From Ditylenchus dipsaci (Eukaryota > Nematoda > Chromadorea > Rhabditida > Anguinidae), in contig SADC01000531.1 in NCBI GenBank assembly GCA_004194705.1, forward strand, positions 40,328-104,327: a stretch of 64,000 bases of DNA. The letters run 5' to 3'. The translations under genes and the position numbers were made by a program. Shown here piece by piece: positions 12,220 to 24,157 of the stretch; the first letter of the stretch is position 1, and each line of letters opens with the position of its first letter. A model generated the notes under the pieces. That model worked only from the letters and a program-made list of their open reading frames with translations, made no database searches and was not told the DNA's origin.

Positions 12220-15062
12220 TCACTTTTGATTCTTTGCCGAAGGAATATCTGACCAAAAGCGCTGATCAGTCCCTGCGCTGGTTGGCTGAAGCATACACAT
12301 TGGAGTGGCAATCGCATTGAACCAGCTGAGTGAATCCCTTACAGCGGACGCACTATCCAAAAACATTAAAATAAAAACCGATTCTATGATAACTTTTTCG
12401 CGTCATACCTCTAGGCAAACAGACTTGCTTATTGTGACCATTGTGCTGGTTTTGCTCCTCGAGCTGATCATTCCCATTATCCTCAGAGTCCAATAAGCTA
12501 ATAACTTCCACATGCCTCTCTGTCTGTGGATTCACTGTCCGAACTCCTGTTTTTAAGCCATATTCGTACCGCATAATATTGACCATAATCTTGACATTTT
12601 CGGCACTTATTGCAGGACGAAAAGGCAAAGTGGACATCAAAAGCACAAAACGTTCAAAATCTGCAAGTATAAATAGCTAAACACCTTTCGTTACAGTGAA
12701 AAGATAATAGACGCACCCAGTCAGCCCATCTCAGCGCCGTATGAGCATCACTAATCATTTCCTGACTGATTTCCAAAGCGAGCATATGAAGAGGAAGTCC
12801 CGATAAAACACAATCAGCCAAATATTGCGTGACCACTTGCACCGAGCAGTTCTCTTCTTGTGAAATGGCTTGCTGAAAATAAATAATTTCATAGTCCAGT
12901 ATTACAGTAGAACCTCGTTATAAGATACACCCAATATAAAATACACCTCGTTATAAGATACACCTGGGTCCGGTCCCAAGTTAAATAACTCCCGTCAAAT
13001 TACCCCCCTATATAAGATACACCTCGTTATAAGATACAGCTGGGTCGGTCCCTGGGTGTATCTTATAACGAGGTTCGACTGTATATAAGACTGGAAATTC
13101 AAAACATACGAAAGAGAATCCAAAAAGTGAGTGGCTAACGTAAACATTGAACTGCTCTATTGAAAGAGACAGCTGACAACGTATCGATTCGAGTTCACTG
13201 TCTTCTTGTGTCTGAACAATAAATATAAAAAGATGAAGATGAATAAAAAACACGTTGGAATTGCTGTTTGGGTCTCCGCAATCAAGCCAATTCTGCGCGG
13301 CAGACGAATCCGACTATAAATCAAGGTGAAAGTGCAACATTTTTTCTATGGTATCCTCACGTCCACATGATGAAGCAGGCCACTTGTTGGCCTGTTGACT
13401 TGTTTTTTTACAATACGTTTTAGCACTATGAGAAGACTAGCCACAGTGAGAGGCTCAGAAATAGAAGGCATATTTACTGAGAAAGACGAAAAAGACTTGT
13501 ATTTGCGCTGCTTCACATTGCTTATTTGAATATTCACTGCATCCGGCACTGGTAGGCTTCTAAAAGTAGCAGATATGACTGCTTGTTCAGAAAACCATCA
13601 ACACTGTTCTTTAATCCGGCCCATTTTTGCCTTGGTTCCTCTGTTTCTTGCAACCTTTTTGGTGTTACGCAAGGGTGTGCCCGCGTGTGTAAGGACGGAC
13701 TCAAAAATGATTTTAAAGCATGTTTGAGTCCCTCCTAACATCCCGAGGCCTACCCTTGCATAAGCCAAAAAAAACAGAGGGACCGAGGCAAAAAATGAGT
13801 TGAATAGAGGAGTATGGTCGAACCATCAGATTACAGAACTTTGTCAGCTTTCAGAAAAGGCCCGTTTGGGCTGCTCTTTGTCCTGACCAATTAAAAAAAT
13901 AATTTAGAAAAATTCAGCTTAATGACAGTAAAAAAGTGGAATACTCAGACAGCTTGGCCGGCATCCATAAGTAAATACTAACCCGGTGGACAGATCAATA
14001 GGCAAAGTCGGACGAGATGCAGGCTTAACAGCACTCACAGGCGGAGCTACTGCCAAAGCATTTCTAAGATCTTCTACAACATCATCCTGAAACACAAATA
14101 TATAACTTTCACAATTGCGTTCACCAAATGTCAATTCACCTTATTGGCCACCAACCACAGTTCAGCCTTCGCAGAAATTCTAACAGGTCTCAACAACAAC
14201 TGTTTCTCTATTGTCCATTCAGAAACTGAGAGTCAGAGTCTTCATCCACAAATTCTAAGAAGCCACCTTGAAGAAGTACATTGCACCAATGCTTCCACCA
14301 AATCACTGGCTTAGATGGCGTTGCGATAAAAAGACGCTCTTCGTCTGCTGACAAGAATTTGAATAGATCCTCGCATCGCTAAAGATCCAACCGTCAGTAA
14401 AGCTCAGAAAGACAAAAATGTGCCCTATCCTGGAAGCCACATGTTTTCGCTTTGGTCTCCGCGGTTGAATTTTGTGATTTTTCAGGTTTGGTCTTGGGCA
14501 GGGGTTGGCGTGATATTAGCCAGCATATCCAAATATGAATCTAAGGTATGGTTGAATCAATCCTAACATACGCTGGTCAACCCCTGCTTAAGACTACGCC
14601 TGCAAAATCACAAAAATTAGCAGGGAGACCAAGGCAAAAAAAGATGCGAATTTTAGAATAAGACCCAATAATGACTAACCCTCCTCTGCAACAAATCTAT
14701 CTTTCTTCTAGCGATTCATATTTGAATTCCGGGCTTTGCACAATGCGGAGCACAACCACTTTAGCAAATTGTTTTAGGCATTCCATGTTAATTAGGTTCT
14801 CAGATCTAATTTTTAGGAGCTGTCTCTTGTTTTGCTTGTTAACTTTGTGAGATTTCTTCTTACGCAATTTCCTATCCAACCTGTCGGCTCTGCAAATAAT
14901 GATACAAGATTACGAGTATAAAGCCTTAAAAGCAAATTGACCTTGCGGAATAACATCATTTGACCTGCGACTTTTTTTCCATCTTTTTATTCGAGCGACC
15001 GCTGAATCCGGCGATACAGGCAACTTCAGGCAGACATTGGCATGATTTTTATTTCTAGGCAT
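12220..15062 (-). CDS. Ten-exon protein of unknown function
   Basis: I do not recognise the family. Exons in transcript order: 15062-14942 (ATG), 14889-14680, 14378-14140, 14086-13983, 13559-13361, 13313-13254, 13211-13140, 12872-12717, 12660-12409, 12352-12220 (TGA). Introns are GT-AG. Two of them (13560-13982 and 14379-14679) and the 12873-13139 intron carry inserted MITEs. The predicted product is roughly 500 residues and looks soluble. It has a basic N-terminus (RIKRWKKSRRSND, RKLRKKKSHKVNKQNKRQ), a central FIATPSKPVIWWKHWC, then helical segments such as VASLLIVLKRIVKK and QYLADCVLSGLPLHML, and an acidic LLDSEDNGNDQLEE stretch near the end. Single-base losses near 14700, 14215 and 12410 need correcting. 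The basic start could be a nuclear signal; that is inference. Codon-like conservation between frame breaks and good splice sites support a real gene. Confidence 0.75.
12905..13081. repeat. pogo-type MITE, CAGTCGAACCTCGTTATAAG family, copy 2
   Basis: TA flanks at 12903-12904 and 13082-13083. Same family as 11945-12088 but with one more tandem copy of acctcgttataagatacac. Inserted in an intron of the unknown gene. Confidence 0.85.
13636..13792. repeat. Fold-back MITE of the GCCTTGGTCCC family
   Basis: Inverted ends ttgccttggttcctctgttt and its complement. Inner blocks tgcaagggtaggcc and gagtccgtcct. Same family as 14451-14632 and 31383-31558, with partial copies near 17450, 37340 and 60875. 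Intronic. Confidence 0.75.
14451..14632. repeat. Fold-back MITE of the GCCTTGGTCCC family
   Basis: Arms tttggtctccgcggttgaat and the inverted attagcagggagaccaaggc. Inner blocks ttgggcaggggttgg and ccaacccctgc-like. Lies in the intron between exons 14889-14680 and 14378-14140. Confidence 0.75.
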
Positions 15063-16894
15063 TGTACGATGAACAACTAAAATGATTAAAATTATAGACA
15101 GACTAATGAAAAAACATATGCTCAATATTTAAGGCGGTTCGCAGAAAAAATTAAGTTTTATCTAATAAGTAGTTTTATCTATCCGCTTTTTGCCAGCAAG
15201 TCATCGAGTTTTTCGCACATTTGTAAAGTTTTCTATCAGAAATCGCCAAACAAGCTTGAATCCGCAGTGACTTTTCGAGCAGTGACTGGCGGGTTATCGT
15301 CAATCTTCACTTTTTCGGCTTCTCATTTTTTTGACAACCGCTCTTGTTGGTTTTTATGGAATTCTTCGTTGTTTCTGTTATCAAAAAAGTTATCACGTGG
15401 TGGAGTGATAACAAAAAATTATTGAAAATAACTTTTTCGCAATTATCAAACAATCTTTAGTGCATGTTTTTAAGTAGGAGACTATGCACATGCAAGATTC
15501 GAAAATCATCGAGCAATCAATTGCAACTATTTCCAGCACTGCTTTGCTGTCAGCAACTGCCTCAATTTTACGATTTTTGACAAATGACCACCAAAATTAG
15601 AATAAACCAGCCAAATGAGGTTTAGGAACTTTATTTAGGAACTGACATTTTTGCGCGATTTCAATTTACACTATTTTATACAACCGTATGCTGAAATAAT
15701 GTCAAGAAGCAGGGCTACATTTGAGTGTGAGGTTGCAAATGAATATGAAAATTACAAAAACGTCACTTCCAAATTAATACCGAATAGTTTCGGGATAGCC
15801 TATAGAGGATGACATCGAATTAGACATGGTTCAATGTTTTTTTTTAAATTTCAGCTCTAACTTTATACTAACCTTTATCTGTATGATAGCTTAAATGAAA
15901 GCCAGAACCTTGGCTACATTTTGATGTATATACTTGTAAATAAAAGGAGAAAAAAAAATAGGTTATCAGCCAACTGTAGTCGAACCTGTTACCTAGGGCG
16001 ATGCGTGTATAAAGTTCCCCCCTTTAACTTCCCCCTTATTTTTCGAGTTTCAGGCAATAATTGATTTTACCGAAATCAATTATTGCCCAAAACTAAAAAG
16101 ATAATCGAGAAACGCGATTTTATCTCTATCAACCATCTTCATCATGCCCGAATCAGCCTAGAAAACAGGTTTTGGAATCAAAACGTGAAAAAAAATTTGA
16201 TCCAGTGTACGACCACTGGGGTCAGTTGGTGCATGGATTATCCAGTAGAACTGAGGTTGGAGGGCGACGGTGAATTCATCCACGGTGAATTCATCAATAG
16301 GTGAATTCATCAAAAAAAAAAATATTTTTATCTAAAAATTTGCCTGTGGCCTTAAATATAGAGATCGGTATTTTAGTACCGGAATGGTAAATTTTGGTAT
16401 TCAAGGTCTCAGGCAAAATTTTTTAGATAAAAAATACAAAAAGTGAAAGAGTCATTGCATGAAAGAATGAATAACAGCATATAGATGTAAAAAAATGAGT
16501 TAGAATGTTTTGGAAAGTGGGTTGAAAATGCGTTTTAAGAAAATACCGATGCACAGCTCTAGCCCAAAGCAATGGATAGTACCCTAACCGGCTGGCAAAT
16601 ACTCGAACCGCCTAGATGGTGCCCAAACCACATAAATAGTACCAAAGCAGTGGTTAGTACCCGAGCCAGCTGAAAATACGCGAATCACGTGGATGATACT
16701 CAAAATACCTAGATGTTATCCAAAATTCAAAATGGTACCTGAAAGCATGGATTTCACGAAAACCACCTGGTTTAGAATGGTTTGAGCTAATTTAAGTGGT
16801 TTTAGTGGCTTGGGGCTGTTTAAGCTGTCCAATGTGGCTTTAGTACGTCTAAGGGTGACGTGAGTAAGTTTTAAGTGGCTTAGGATCATATGGG

Positions 16895-17012
16895 GTGGTT
16901 TAGAGTGATATCGGGTGTTTCAGGTATTATCGGGTGGTTTAGGGTGATATCGGGTATTTTAGGATGATATCGGGCGGTTTAATGTGATATCGGGTAATTA
17001 GCGTGACATCGG
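16895..17012. repeat. 20-bp tandem repeat
   Basis: About six diverged units of tgatatcgggtggtttaggg in direct order, with more decayed related words (ggcttagg, ggtttaga) upstream from 16780. Confidence 0.7.
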
Positions 17013-17152
17013 ATAATTGAGTCTTTTTCTGATGTACAAGAGACCATTCCTTACGGGGAAACGTCCCTTACAGGGAGACGGCTTTACAGGGAACGTCCGT
17101 GTCCCTAAATGTATTGTTTAAACACAGTAAATTACGCGAAAACTAATTGAAT

Positions 17153-18010
17153 ACAGTCGACTCTCAATTTAACATATGGTCGATTTAACGGTATAACGAC
17201 GACTCGATACACATTGTGACTCGATACAGTTGCGACTCGATACGCCAATTCGATACACGGGTCTCGAGTTTGACCTTAGTCTAGTGTTATTTTGACGTTT
17301 TGTCATTTTTTTCGATGTGTGATAGGTTTTAATATCTTTTTGCGTCTCTGAATCCTTGATCTCATCGTCATTAGGGTGTTTGGCACCTTCTGAGATTTCA
17401 TACAGAGTTTGCGCCTTCTACAAAATTTCAGGCCAATTTTATTGTCTTTTTTTATAATTCAGGCAAAGCCTTAGGCAAAGGAGGCCAGCGGCGTTAGGAC
17501 GGCCTCAAATGTGTTCTGAAACTACAAAACGGCTAAAAATATAAAAAATTTCGTAAGGGCATGAATTAAAAAAATGTACAAGGTTACCCTCTTCGGGACA
17601 TAGGGGCCTTTGAGAATAAAATATGCGCATGATATGGCGCACATACTTTAGAGACAATTCTGAGCGATTCTCTCGATTATGTACTGATTCGTACCTCTTC
17701 TTGTCAACTCTAAAGAGAAAACCAGTGATAAATAAGAAATGGTATCCAGCGGCATCGCATAAATTTAAGCTGCTTCCGATGTTTAGCCATTATCAAAGTA
17801 AATATATGGTTAGAAGTGATGAATATTGATACAAAAGAATAAAAAAATGTCAAAATTTAAAAATAACAATCGGCGGGAGTCGAACTCGAGACCCGGTGTA
17901 TCGAGTTGGCGTATCGAGTCGCAACTGTATCGAGTTGGTGTATCGAGTCGCAACTGTATCGAGTTGGTGTATCGAGTCACAATGTGTATCGAGTCGTATG
18001 TCAGTCAGTA
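17153..18010. repeat. Fold-back element with tandem arms of GTATCGAGTCGCAAC
   Basis: The left arm (17153-17272) starts with the pogo-like CAGTCGACTCTC and has repeated actcgatacacattgtgact / gcgactcgatac units. The right arm (17878-18000) has five inverted units (tatcgagttgg-tatcgagtcgcaactg). The words differ from other families here, but the plan is the same. Confidence 0.75.
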
Positions 18011-18070
18011 GGGTCAATATTTTGAATGTTCGCTACACGCTTCTACAATATCTCTTTTTATTTGATTTTA

Positions 18071-19002
18071 CTAGGAACCTCAAGTAGTGTCTTTTTTGAG
18101 ATGTTTTTTTTTGCTGATTCGTGTAGAGCACCCGAGACTTCTATAATGAAGTGCTTCCCTTTTTCGAGAATACCTTAAAATCAGGGAGACAGAGCGTCCC
18201 GAAGTTCCCGAAAACCATGATACGGGTGTCATAGTTTTTAGCTTAATTTTGAATCTGTTTATTTTATGAGTATTTTATCCCACTTGTATGGGTATATTTA
18301 TGCATATTATACTATAGTAATTAGTGCTTTGAAATGCCGTCACGGCTTTTTAACATGTCCGAAAGAGGCCGATACATGATTGTGGCAAAATAAAAAAAAC
18401 TAGCTTTTTTATTTTTTCTATTTGAATTCCCGCCACAATCCTGTATCAGTATCTGCATGATGTATCGCCTCTTTCGGACATTTCGAAAAGCCGTGACGGC
18501 ATTTTTAAAGCACTGATTACTATGAGTACAATATGCATAAAATATACCCCAACAAGTGGATATTCAAAATACTCATAAAACTAGACAGATTCAAAAGTGG
18601 TCTACAAACCGTGATACCCGTATCATGGTTTTTCGGGAACTTCGATGGCTTATTCTCCCCAACTTTTTAAAGGGCATGCCCACGCTAATAAGAGGTGGTG
18701 CCCGGGAATTCAAATTTTTTTCCTAATCATTGAACTTCTGTACGGATTTTTTACTTGGTTCTAACAAAACCATACCTAAAATTAAATTCTAGGCCTTGTT
18801 TTGTTAGAACCAAGTTGAAAAATACGTACACAAGTTCAATGATTAGGAAAAAAAATTGCCCGGGCTCTTATTAGCGTGGGCATGCCCCTTTAAGTGACAT
18901 AACAAAAAGAGCAGCACTTCATTATAGAAATATCGGGTGCTCTACGAATCTGCAAAAAAACACCTCAATGAAGTATTTAAAAGACACTACTTGAGGTTCC
19001 TA
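18071..19002. repeat. 930-bp fold-back element with a nested MITE
   Basis: Termini ctaggaacctcaagtagtgt and the complement acactacttgaggttcctag. The arms pair through accatgatacgggt and gccgtcacggctttt blocks, meeting near 18400. The right arm is interrupted by 18668-18894. Confidence 0.85.
18668..18894. repeat. MITE of the AAAGGGCATGCCC family
   Basis: Inverted ends aaagggcatgcccacgctaa and ttagcgtgggcatgcccctt. The interior pairs gttctaacaaaac with its complement. Related copies: 40360-40560, 54655-54889, 60080-60285, 61262-61533. Confidence 0.85.
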
Positions 19003-19071
19003 GTGAGGTTAGGAGAAGAATTAAAATGGTTGGGGATTTATTTGTTATCCAGTTCGTTCTAGTTATTTCGG

Positions 19072-19478
19072 CTCAAATTGAATTGCAGCGGTAAAACTGT
19101 GAATTTCAACGGTAAATTAATTTTTTCAACGGTATTTTCAAATTTGCCATAAAACAATGAAATCCAACGGTAAATTTGTGAAATTCAGCGGTAAATTTAT
19201 CGTAATGTCAACTTTACAGTCCTTTGCCTCATAGAAATGAGCCCTTTGACCGACTTGAGATTGCATCTGAAATAGTGCTAAAGTTATTTCTGCCTGAACA
19301 ATTCATAAACATTGATATACAAATAAGGCAACGGACTGTAAAGTTGACATTACGATAAATTTACCGCTGAATTTCACAAATTTACCGTTGGATTTCATTG
19401 TTTTATGGCAAATTGAAAATACCGTTGAAAAAATTAATTTACCGTTGAAATTCACAGTTTTACCGCTGCATTTCACTT
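19072..19478. repeat. Fold-back element with tandem CAACGGTAAATT arms, copy 1
   Basis: Arms begin gaattgcagcggtaaaactg. Each arm has four to five direct copies of caacggtaaatt / cagcggtaaattt, exactly inverted in the other arm. Nearly identical to 46550-46950. Confidence 0.88.
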
Positions 19479-20757
19479 ACAGCCGTTATTTACATCAAAA
19501 ATTGAAAAAAAAAATCTTTATGCCTATACGAGAACTCAACCCAAGACCTTATTGGCATATATTTTAAATAATAAAACAATTATCCGATGCTTCACTAGGT
19601 ATTGCACAAAAGACAGTGGTGCAAAAAGGCGTCTAGGCGTGCTTTATTTTCCGAATTCCAGATGTAAAAGTACACTTTTCAGATCAGTAGCATAAGGCGA
19701 TTAGCGGGTTGGACACCTTTCGAATTTGCGCTCTCTTGAACTAAAATACTTTTCTTTGACATGCATTTTTCTAACCAACTATTCATTTCTATTTTATATT
19801 GACCACAGCAATATTGCCTTTTTCTCCGAAAAAAACTTTTTTTTATTTACTCTGCGTAATAGACTAAAGATCATTTCAAAAACTTTTCCGTTCTCCATTA
19901 TTCATATTTCGAAAGATTAAATTTGCTTTGCAAAAAATTTGAAAGGGCAACTTTATCATATATCCAAAAAATTTATGCAAATCAATGAGAAGGGAATTTT
20001 ACACGTAATTGTGCGGAATATATTAACTTAACCAGCGTTTGTAACCACTAGTCTCAATGACCTATTAATTTTGCGTTTTAGTGGAGCTGTGATTTCTATT
20101 AGATAGATCGGCTCTGCATGTGTTCACGCGAACGCCGAAAAAAATATGCCTTGGCGTCCTGTTTTTTCGGTTGTTTTTAAATATGCCTTGCTCCCCAAGC
20201 TGATTTTTTTCAAAATAAAATTCGTCTTGAATGTCTCAGAAATCATTAAAGTGCACTCATTCTGTTTTAAATTTACACTAACGTGACTAAATTGAGATTG
20301 CGTAAACTTTTATCTCAGCAGTATGTTGGCCGCTGAGCGAACAAAAACAGCACACTTTCACTGCGTAAGATTAAATTAGTTGTAAGTTCAAATCATTAAC
20401 TATTAAATTAAAACGCTAGAACTAAATCCTTCTCAACTACTGATTTTGGTAATTAATAAAACAAAAAATTGCAAAAAAACACGGGGACCAAGGCATATTT
20501 TTTCGGCGTCCGCATGAACACTCATATGGCCGATAGTTACAATTTTCGCTGATTCGAAAAACATTCCACCATTTTTCCTTTTAAAAATCGATCTTTTAGT
20601 ACATAAGAATTAGCCAAATGGTTTTTGTGAGACTTTACTTTTAAAAGCAATAAGTGACCCACGTGGTATTTAACAATTCGTTGCTAAGCAGAAAACAAGA
20701 TTTTTGTTCGGGCAGAACGGATGCCAATTGACCATCTAAGATTCACATACATACATA

Positions 20758-20763
20758 TTTATT
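20758..20763 (-). terminator. Polyadenylation signal for the 20831-21946 gene
   Basis: AATAAA on the minus strand, 70 bases past the preferred stop. Confidence 0.6.
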
Positions 20764-20830
20764 GAAACCTGGATATCACAGCCCACAGATTACATTATTA
20801 ACAACAGTAGCTATCACAAATGATTCTTCC

Positions 20831-21946
20831 TCATTTCGTGCTAGCTGCATCATTTTCCAGCTCCTTCTTCTGATCTCCAACTTCGGTGGCACCGAAGAAG
20901 CGACATTTGTAGAAGCAGCGGAAGTAGAAGCAGCTGAAGAATGCTTGTTCTTGACCTCACCGAAGGCTGATCAAACAACGAATCTGCCTGAGGAGATGGC
21001 ACGCCCGTGCGATCTTGTATCCCCTTCATGGCAGCAGCCCATTCTCCACCATAGAACTAAAAACGCAATGTGACAATATAATGAGCAGACAAACACTTAC
21101 CTGTTTGCGACTTTCAAGGAATGCCTTTCGCTTGACGATCTCTTTAAGCTCTTCTTCAGTGTTGCCTTCCGAACTTTTCACTTCATCTTCTGACGTTGCA
21201 ACGCAGCCAGCTGATCAACAGGAGTAAGCCAGCAATATCTCGATCCGTAACACCAGGAGTGGGGATCAGGCTAAAAATCACAACAGTTACACAAACGATT
21301 TATCAACGTTCAAGGTCAACCACTGACCTTGAACAAGTGACCCAAAAAGCGAGCTCGAGGCTGGTATGTGAGCAAATATTCGGTTCCACCCAGAAAGCAC
21401 GTTTCTTGCGCGTCAGAGCAATCGAATATAGTGGCACCACTGAAATTAAGAGCAGTTAGCCACTAAAAATTGAAAATACCACCTGATATCCAAAAAAAGC
21501 AACAAAAGGAGCCAAAAGCGAAGCGAGCATACGAGAAACCACGAAATTCCACAAAGTAAGACGCGAAGCAATCACCAAGCACACATTCATCGACAAAAGC
21601 AAAAGAATGGAAGTCGAGAGGCGAATACTAAACTTGATCATGATTAAATAAAACTTTTTGGCGGTTTAAATGAGATATACCTGGCAGTCTCAGCAGTAGC
21701 CGATTGACAGACAGAAGACTTGCGGTTGAAGATCGAAGAACGACTTGTGCCAAGGCTCTGATAATCCGGGATAGTTTGCATGTTGCTTTCTGAAGGCGCA
21801 TTTGACAATGGACCCATAGCAGAGACTGCGACTCCATAGCAGTTTGAGACGAAGACGCGAAATCGGACTCATCATACCTGCTTCCTTAGCTGTTTCAGCT
21901 GACGGCGACTTTCCAATGGCAGCATTTCTTTCTTTTTCGAAGACAT
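20831..21946 (-). CDS. Predicted multi-pass membrane protein of unknown function, five exons
   Basis: I do not recognise the family. Exons in transcript order: 21946-21681 (ATG), 21627-21483, 21439-21328, 21270-21101, 21056-20831; the four introns are 44-57 bp, GT-AG. The N-terminal ~90 residues are Ser/Thr-rich and polar (SPSAETAKEAG, SNAPSESNMQTIPDYQSLG, RSSIFNRKSS). Exon 2 is strongly hydrophobic (SILLLLSMNVCLVIASRL, MLASLLAPFVAFFGYQ) and should give two membrane segments. Exon 4 ends in an acidic/basic helix (NTEEELKEIVKRKAFLESRK), and exon 5 has YGGEWAAAMKGIQDRTG then an Ala/Ser-rich tail. The frame is broken about six times by single lost bases. In exon 3 two frames look plausible, so its peptide is not decided. 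Stop at 20831 (tail KKELENDAASTK) is preferred; another frame would run to 20776. Confidence 0.65.
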
Positions 21947-22516
21947 TTCCGACAAAACTTAAATCAAGAAGAATAATATTGTTGCATGCAGCAATTTGAC
22001 AAAAGGTCAAATCCGACGAAACAGCATGGTTTAGGTAAAAAAAGAGCATTGAGTAACAGCACTTCGTAAGATTAAGGCACGTTCACAATGAGTGTGAGAT
22101 TTGGGGTGTTTTTAACGCGGGAAGAGCTGCACTTTTTTTCTTGACCAAAACTTTTTCTTTGGTATCATTTTGTAGCTAAGATTCAGGGCTTCAAGATGAG
22201 GTATTGACAAGACACATCTGAAATGAAAAATTGGGGTAAAAATGCTTAGGTCCGCACTCAGGTCGACACTCAGGCCCACACTCTGTGAGTGTCGACCCGA
22301 GTGTCGACCTTTATGTTTACTTTTATGTGAACGTACCTTTAATGTGTTGCATTTTTTATTTATCTTGCCACGAAAAGTTTTTCAACAAATTTCTGTTCGT
22401 TTAGAACTAGTTCTTCAAAGTCCGAACTCTTTTTAAATATATTTCTAGGTTCCGCAACGTTTTTGTATTTTTATCGAATTCTAACTTTAATAATTTGTCG
22501 AAGCCTTCTGTTAGAC

Positions 22517-24157
22517 CAGTGTTTCCGGAGCTCAAGCTCAAGGTAAACCTGAGTTTAGTAAACTCAAGGTCGTTTTTCTCCATTTTTTGTAGACAAAAAA
22601 TGGGTCTGAATTTTTTTCCCTGTCCCTAAAGTCAAGATTTTCGCTGAAAAAAACGTACCGTAAAACCTCTATTAATCAGGCCCCTCTAATTATCCGGCCT
22701 CCTCTAATAATCCGGCCCCTGGGGGTTGAAAAATAATCCGGCCCCTCTAATAATCCGGCCCCTTTCAAAGAGCTTTAAAGGGTTTTTTTATTATTAATTT
22801 TTGGAATGGTACAGAAATTACTAAGTGAGGTGAAATTTTGACAGTACGTATCTTGTATAAATTTTTAGTGTCAATAAAGTATACCCTATTCAAAATTCAA
22901 ATTTTTTAAATCAAACTGAGGTTTAAAAAGTTTTATGGGTGTCTTGGTGTTAAAGAACCATGACTTTGGGGGGCTAATTGACCATTATTTGATTGCTAAT
23001 CTCATCACGTTTCCTCATTTTTGAACTTTTAATTGTTTTGGGAAAGTTATATGTCAATCTGGACATTTTTGCTTACTATTTTCAAAAAAAAGGCTAATGA
23101 AAGAAGGTAGTAACTGAAGTGCAATGTCAAAAGTCTAAATTTATTAAACAAATTTAGTTTAGAATTTTTATTCAAACTTTTATTGTACTTTTTTGTTTCC
23201 TATTTCACCAGCTTGTATTCATGGATCTCAGCTTTCTAAAGAGCTCTCAAACTGTTCTAAGTCAAGTCTGCAATGAAAACTAAGGAGTTTGAAAAATAGC
23301 AAAATTTAAGGTTTAAAAAGGAATAAGCTGCTATTTTTTTTCAACCTTCTCAGTTTTCAAATTTTAGAAATGACCGGTTGATATTTCGTAAAAAAGCTGA
23401 GATTGAGGGCTACAAGCTCGTGCAGAAAGAAATTAAAAATTACAATAAAAGTCTAAATAAAATTGTGACGAAAAATTTGTTTATATAGCTTACACAAACA
23501 ATTTTTTTTCAGACGGTGCAGACCCCCAAAATTTGAAACTCTCCGCATTTTTTCTGACACACCGTGTAGTCATTTTTCTGAAAATACAAATCAAGAATGT
23601 CCAAGTTGACTTAAAACTATCCTAAAATTAAAAAAAATTGCAAAAAAATAAATAAAGAACAATTATAAGAACAGAAAAAAGGTTAATTTAACAATCCCCC
23701 TCCCTAAAAAGTCATTGAACTTTTCAAAAGGTCGAAAAATAATCCGGCCCCTCTAATAATCCGGCCCCTCTATTAATCCGGCCCCTGGAAAGTAGTTGAA
23801 AAATAATCCGGCCGGCCTAATTAATAGAGGTTTTACGGTACTTTTCAGAATTTCGATATCTTTTTTTTAAAATAAGATATAGCCATTTTTAGGCCGAAAA
23901 TCACCTTGAGCTTACCTTGAATTTGACCTTGCTAAACTGAAAGTAAACTCAAGGTGATTTTTGGCCTAAAAATGGCTATATCTCATCTTAAAAAAAGATA
24001 TCGAAATTCTGAAAAGTACGTTTTGTTCAGCGAAAAATCTTGACTTTAGGAGATAGGGAAAAAATTCAGACCCATTTTTCCTACAAAAAATTGAGAAAAA
24101 CGACCTTGAGTTTACTAAACTCAGGGTTTCCCTTGAGTTTGAGTTTCGGAAACACTG
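22517..24157. repeat. 1.64-kb hAT-type element with exact 8-bp target duplication
   Basis: TGTTAGAC at 22509-22516 and 24158-24165. Termini CAGTGTTTCCGGAGCTCAAG and the inverted GAGTTTCGGAAACACTG. Both arms contain repeated ctcaaggt / gtttagtaaactc words. A second element (22658-23838) sits inside. No transposase frame was found. Confidence 0.92.
22658..23838. repeat. 1.18-kb TA-duplicating element with tandem AATAATCCGGCCCCTCT arms
   Basis: TA at 22656-22657 and 23839-23840. Termini CCGTAAAACCTCTATTAATC and complement. Each arm carries four to five direct copies of taataatccggcccctc. The ~900-bp centre is AT-rich and non-coding, and includes another inverted pair (agctttctaaa... near 23230 and 23390). 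Confidence 0.9.

Larger units (their letters stand above)
15063..20757. other. Intergenic region of nested repeats
   Basis: No exon was found in 5.7 kb. Recognisable parts are the gtgaattcatc tandem (16270-16312), a 20-bp tandem (16895-17012), the fold-back elements at 17153-18010, 18071-19002 and 19072-19478, and AT-rich single-copy-looking sequence at 15130-16260 and 19480-20750. Confidence 0.5.

Noticed and set aside
17878..18000. CRISPR array
   Set aside because: The repeats are contiguous units with no unique spacers, and the DNA is nuclear eukaryotic.
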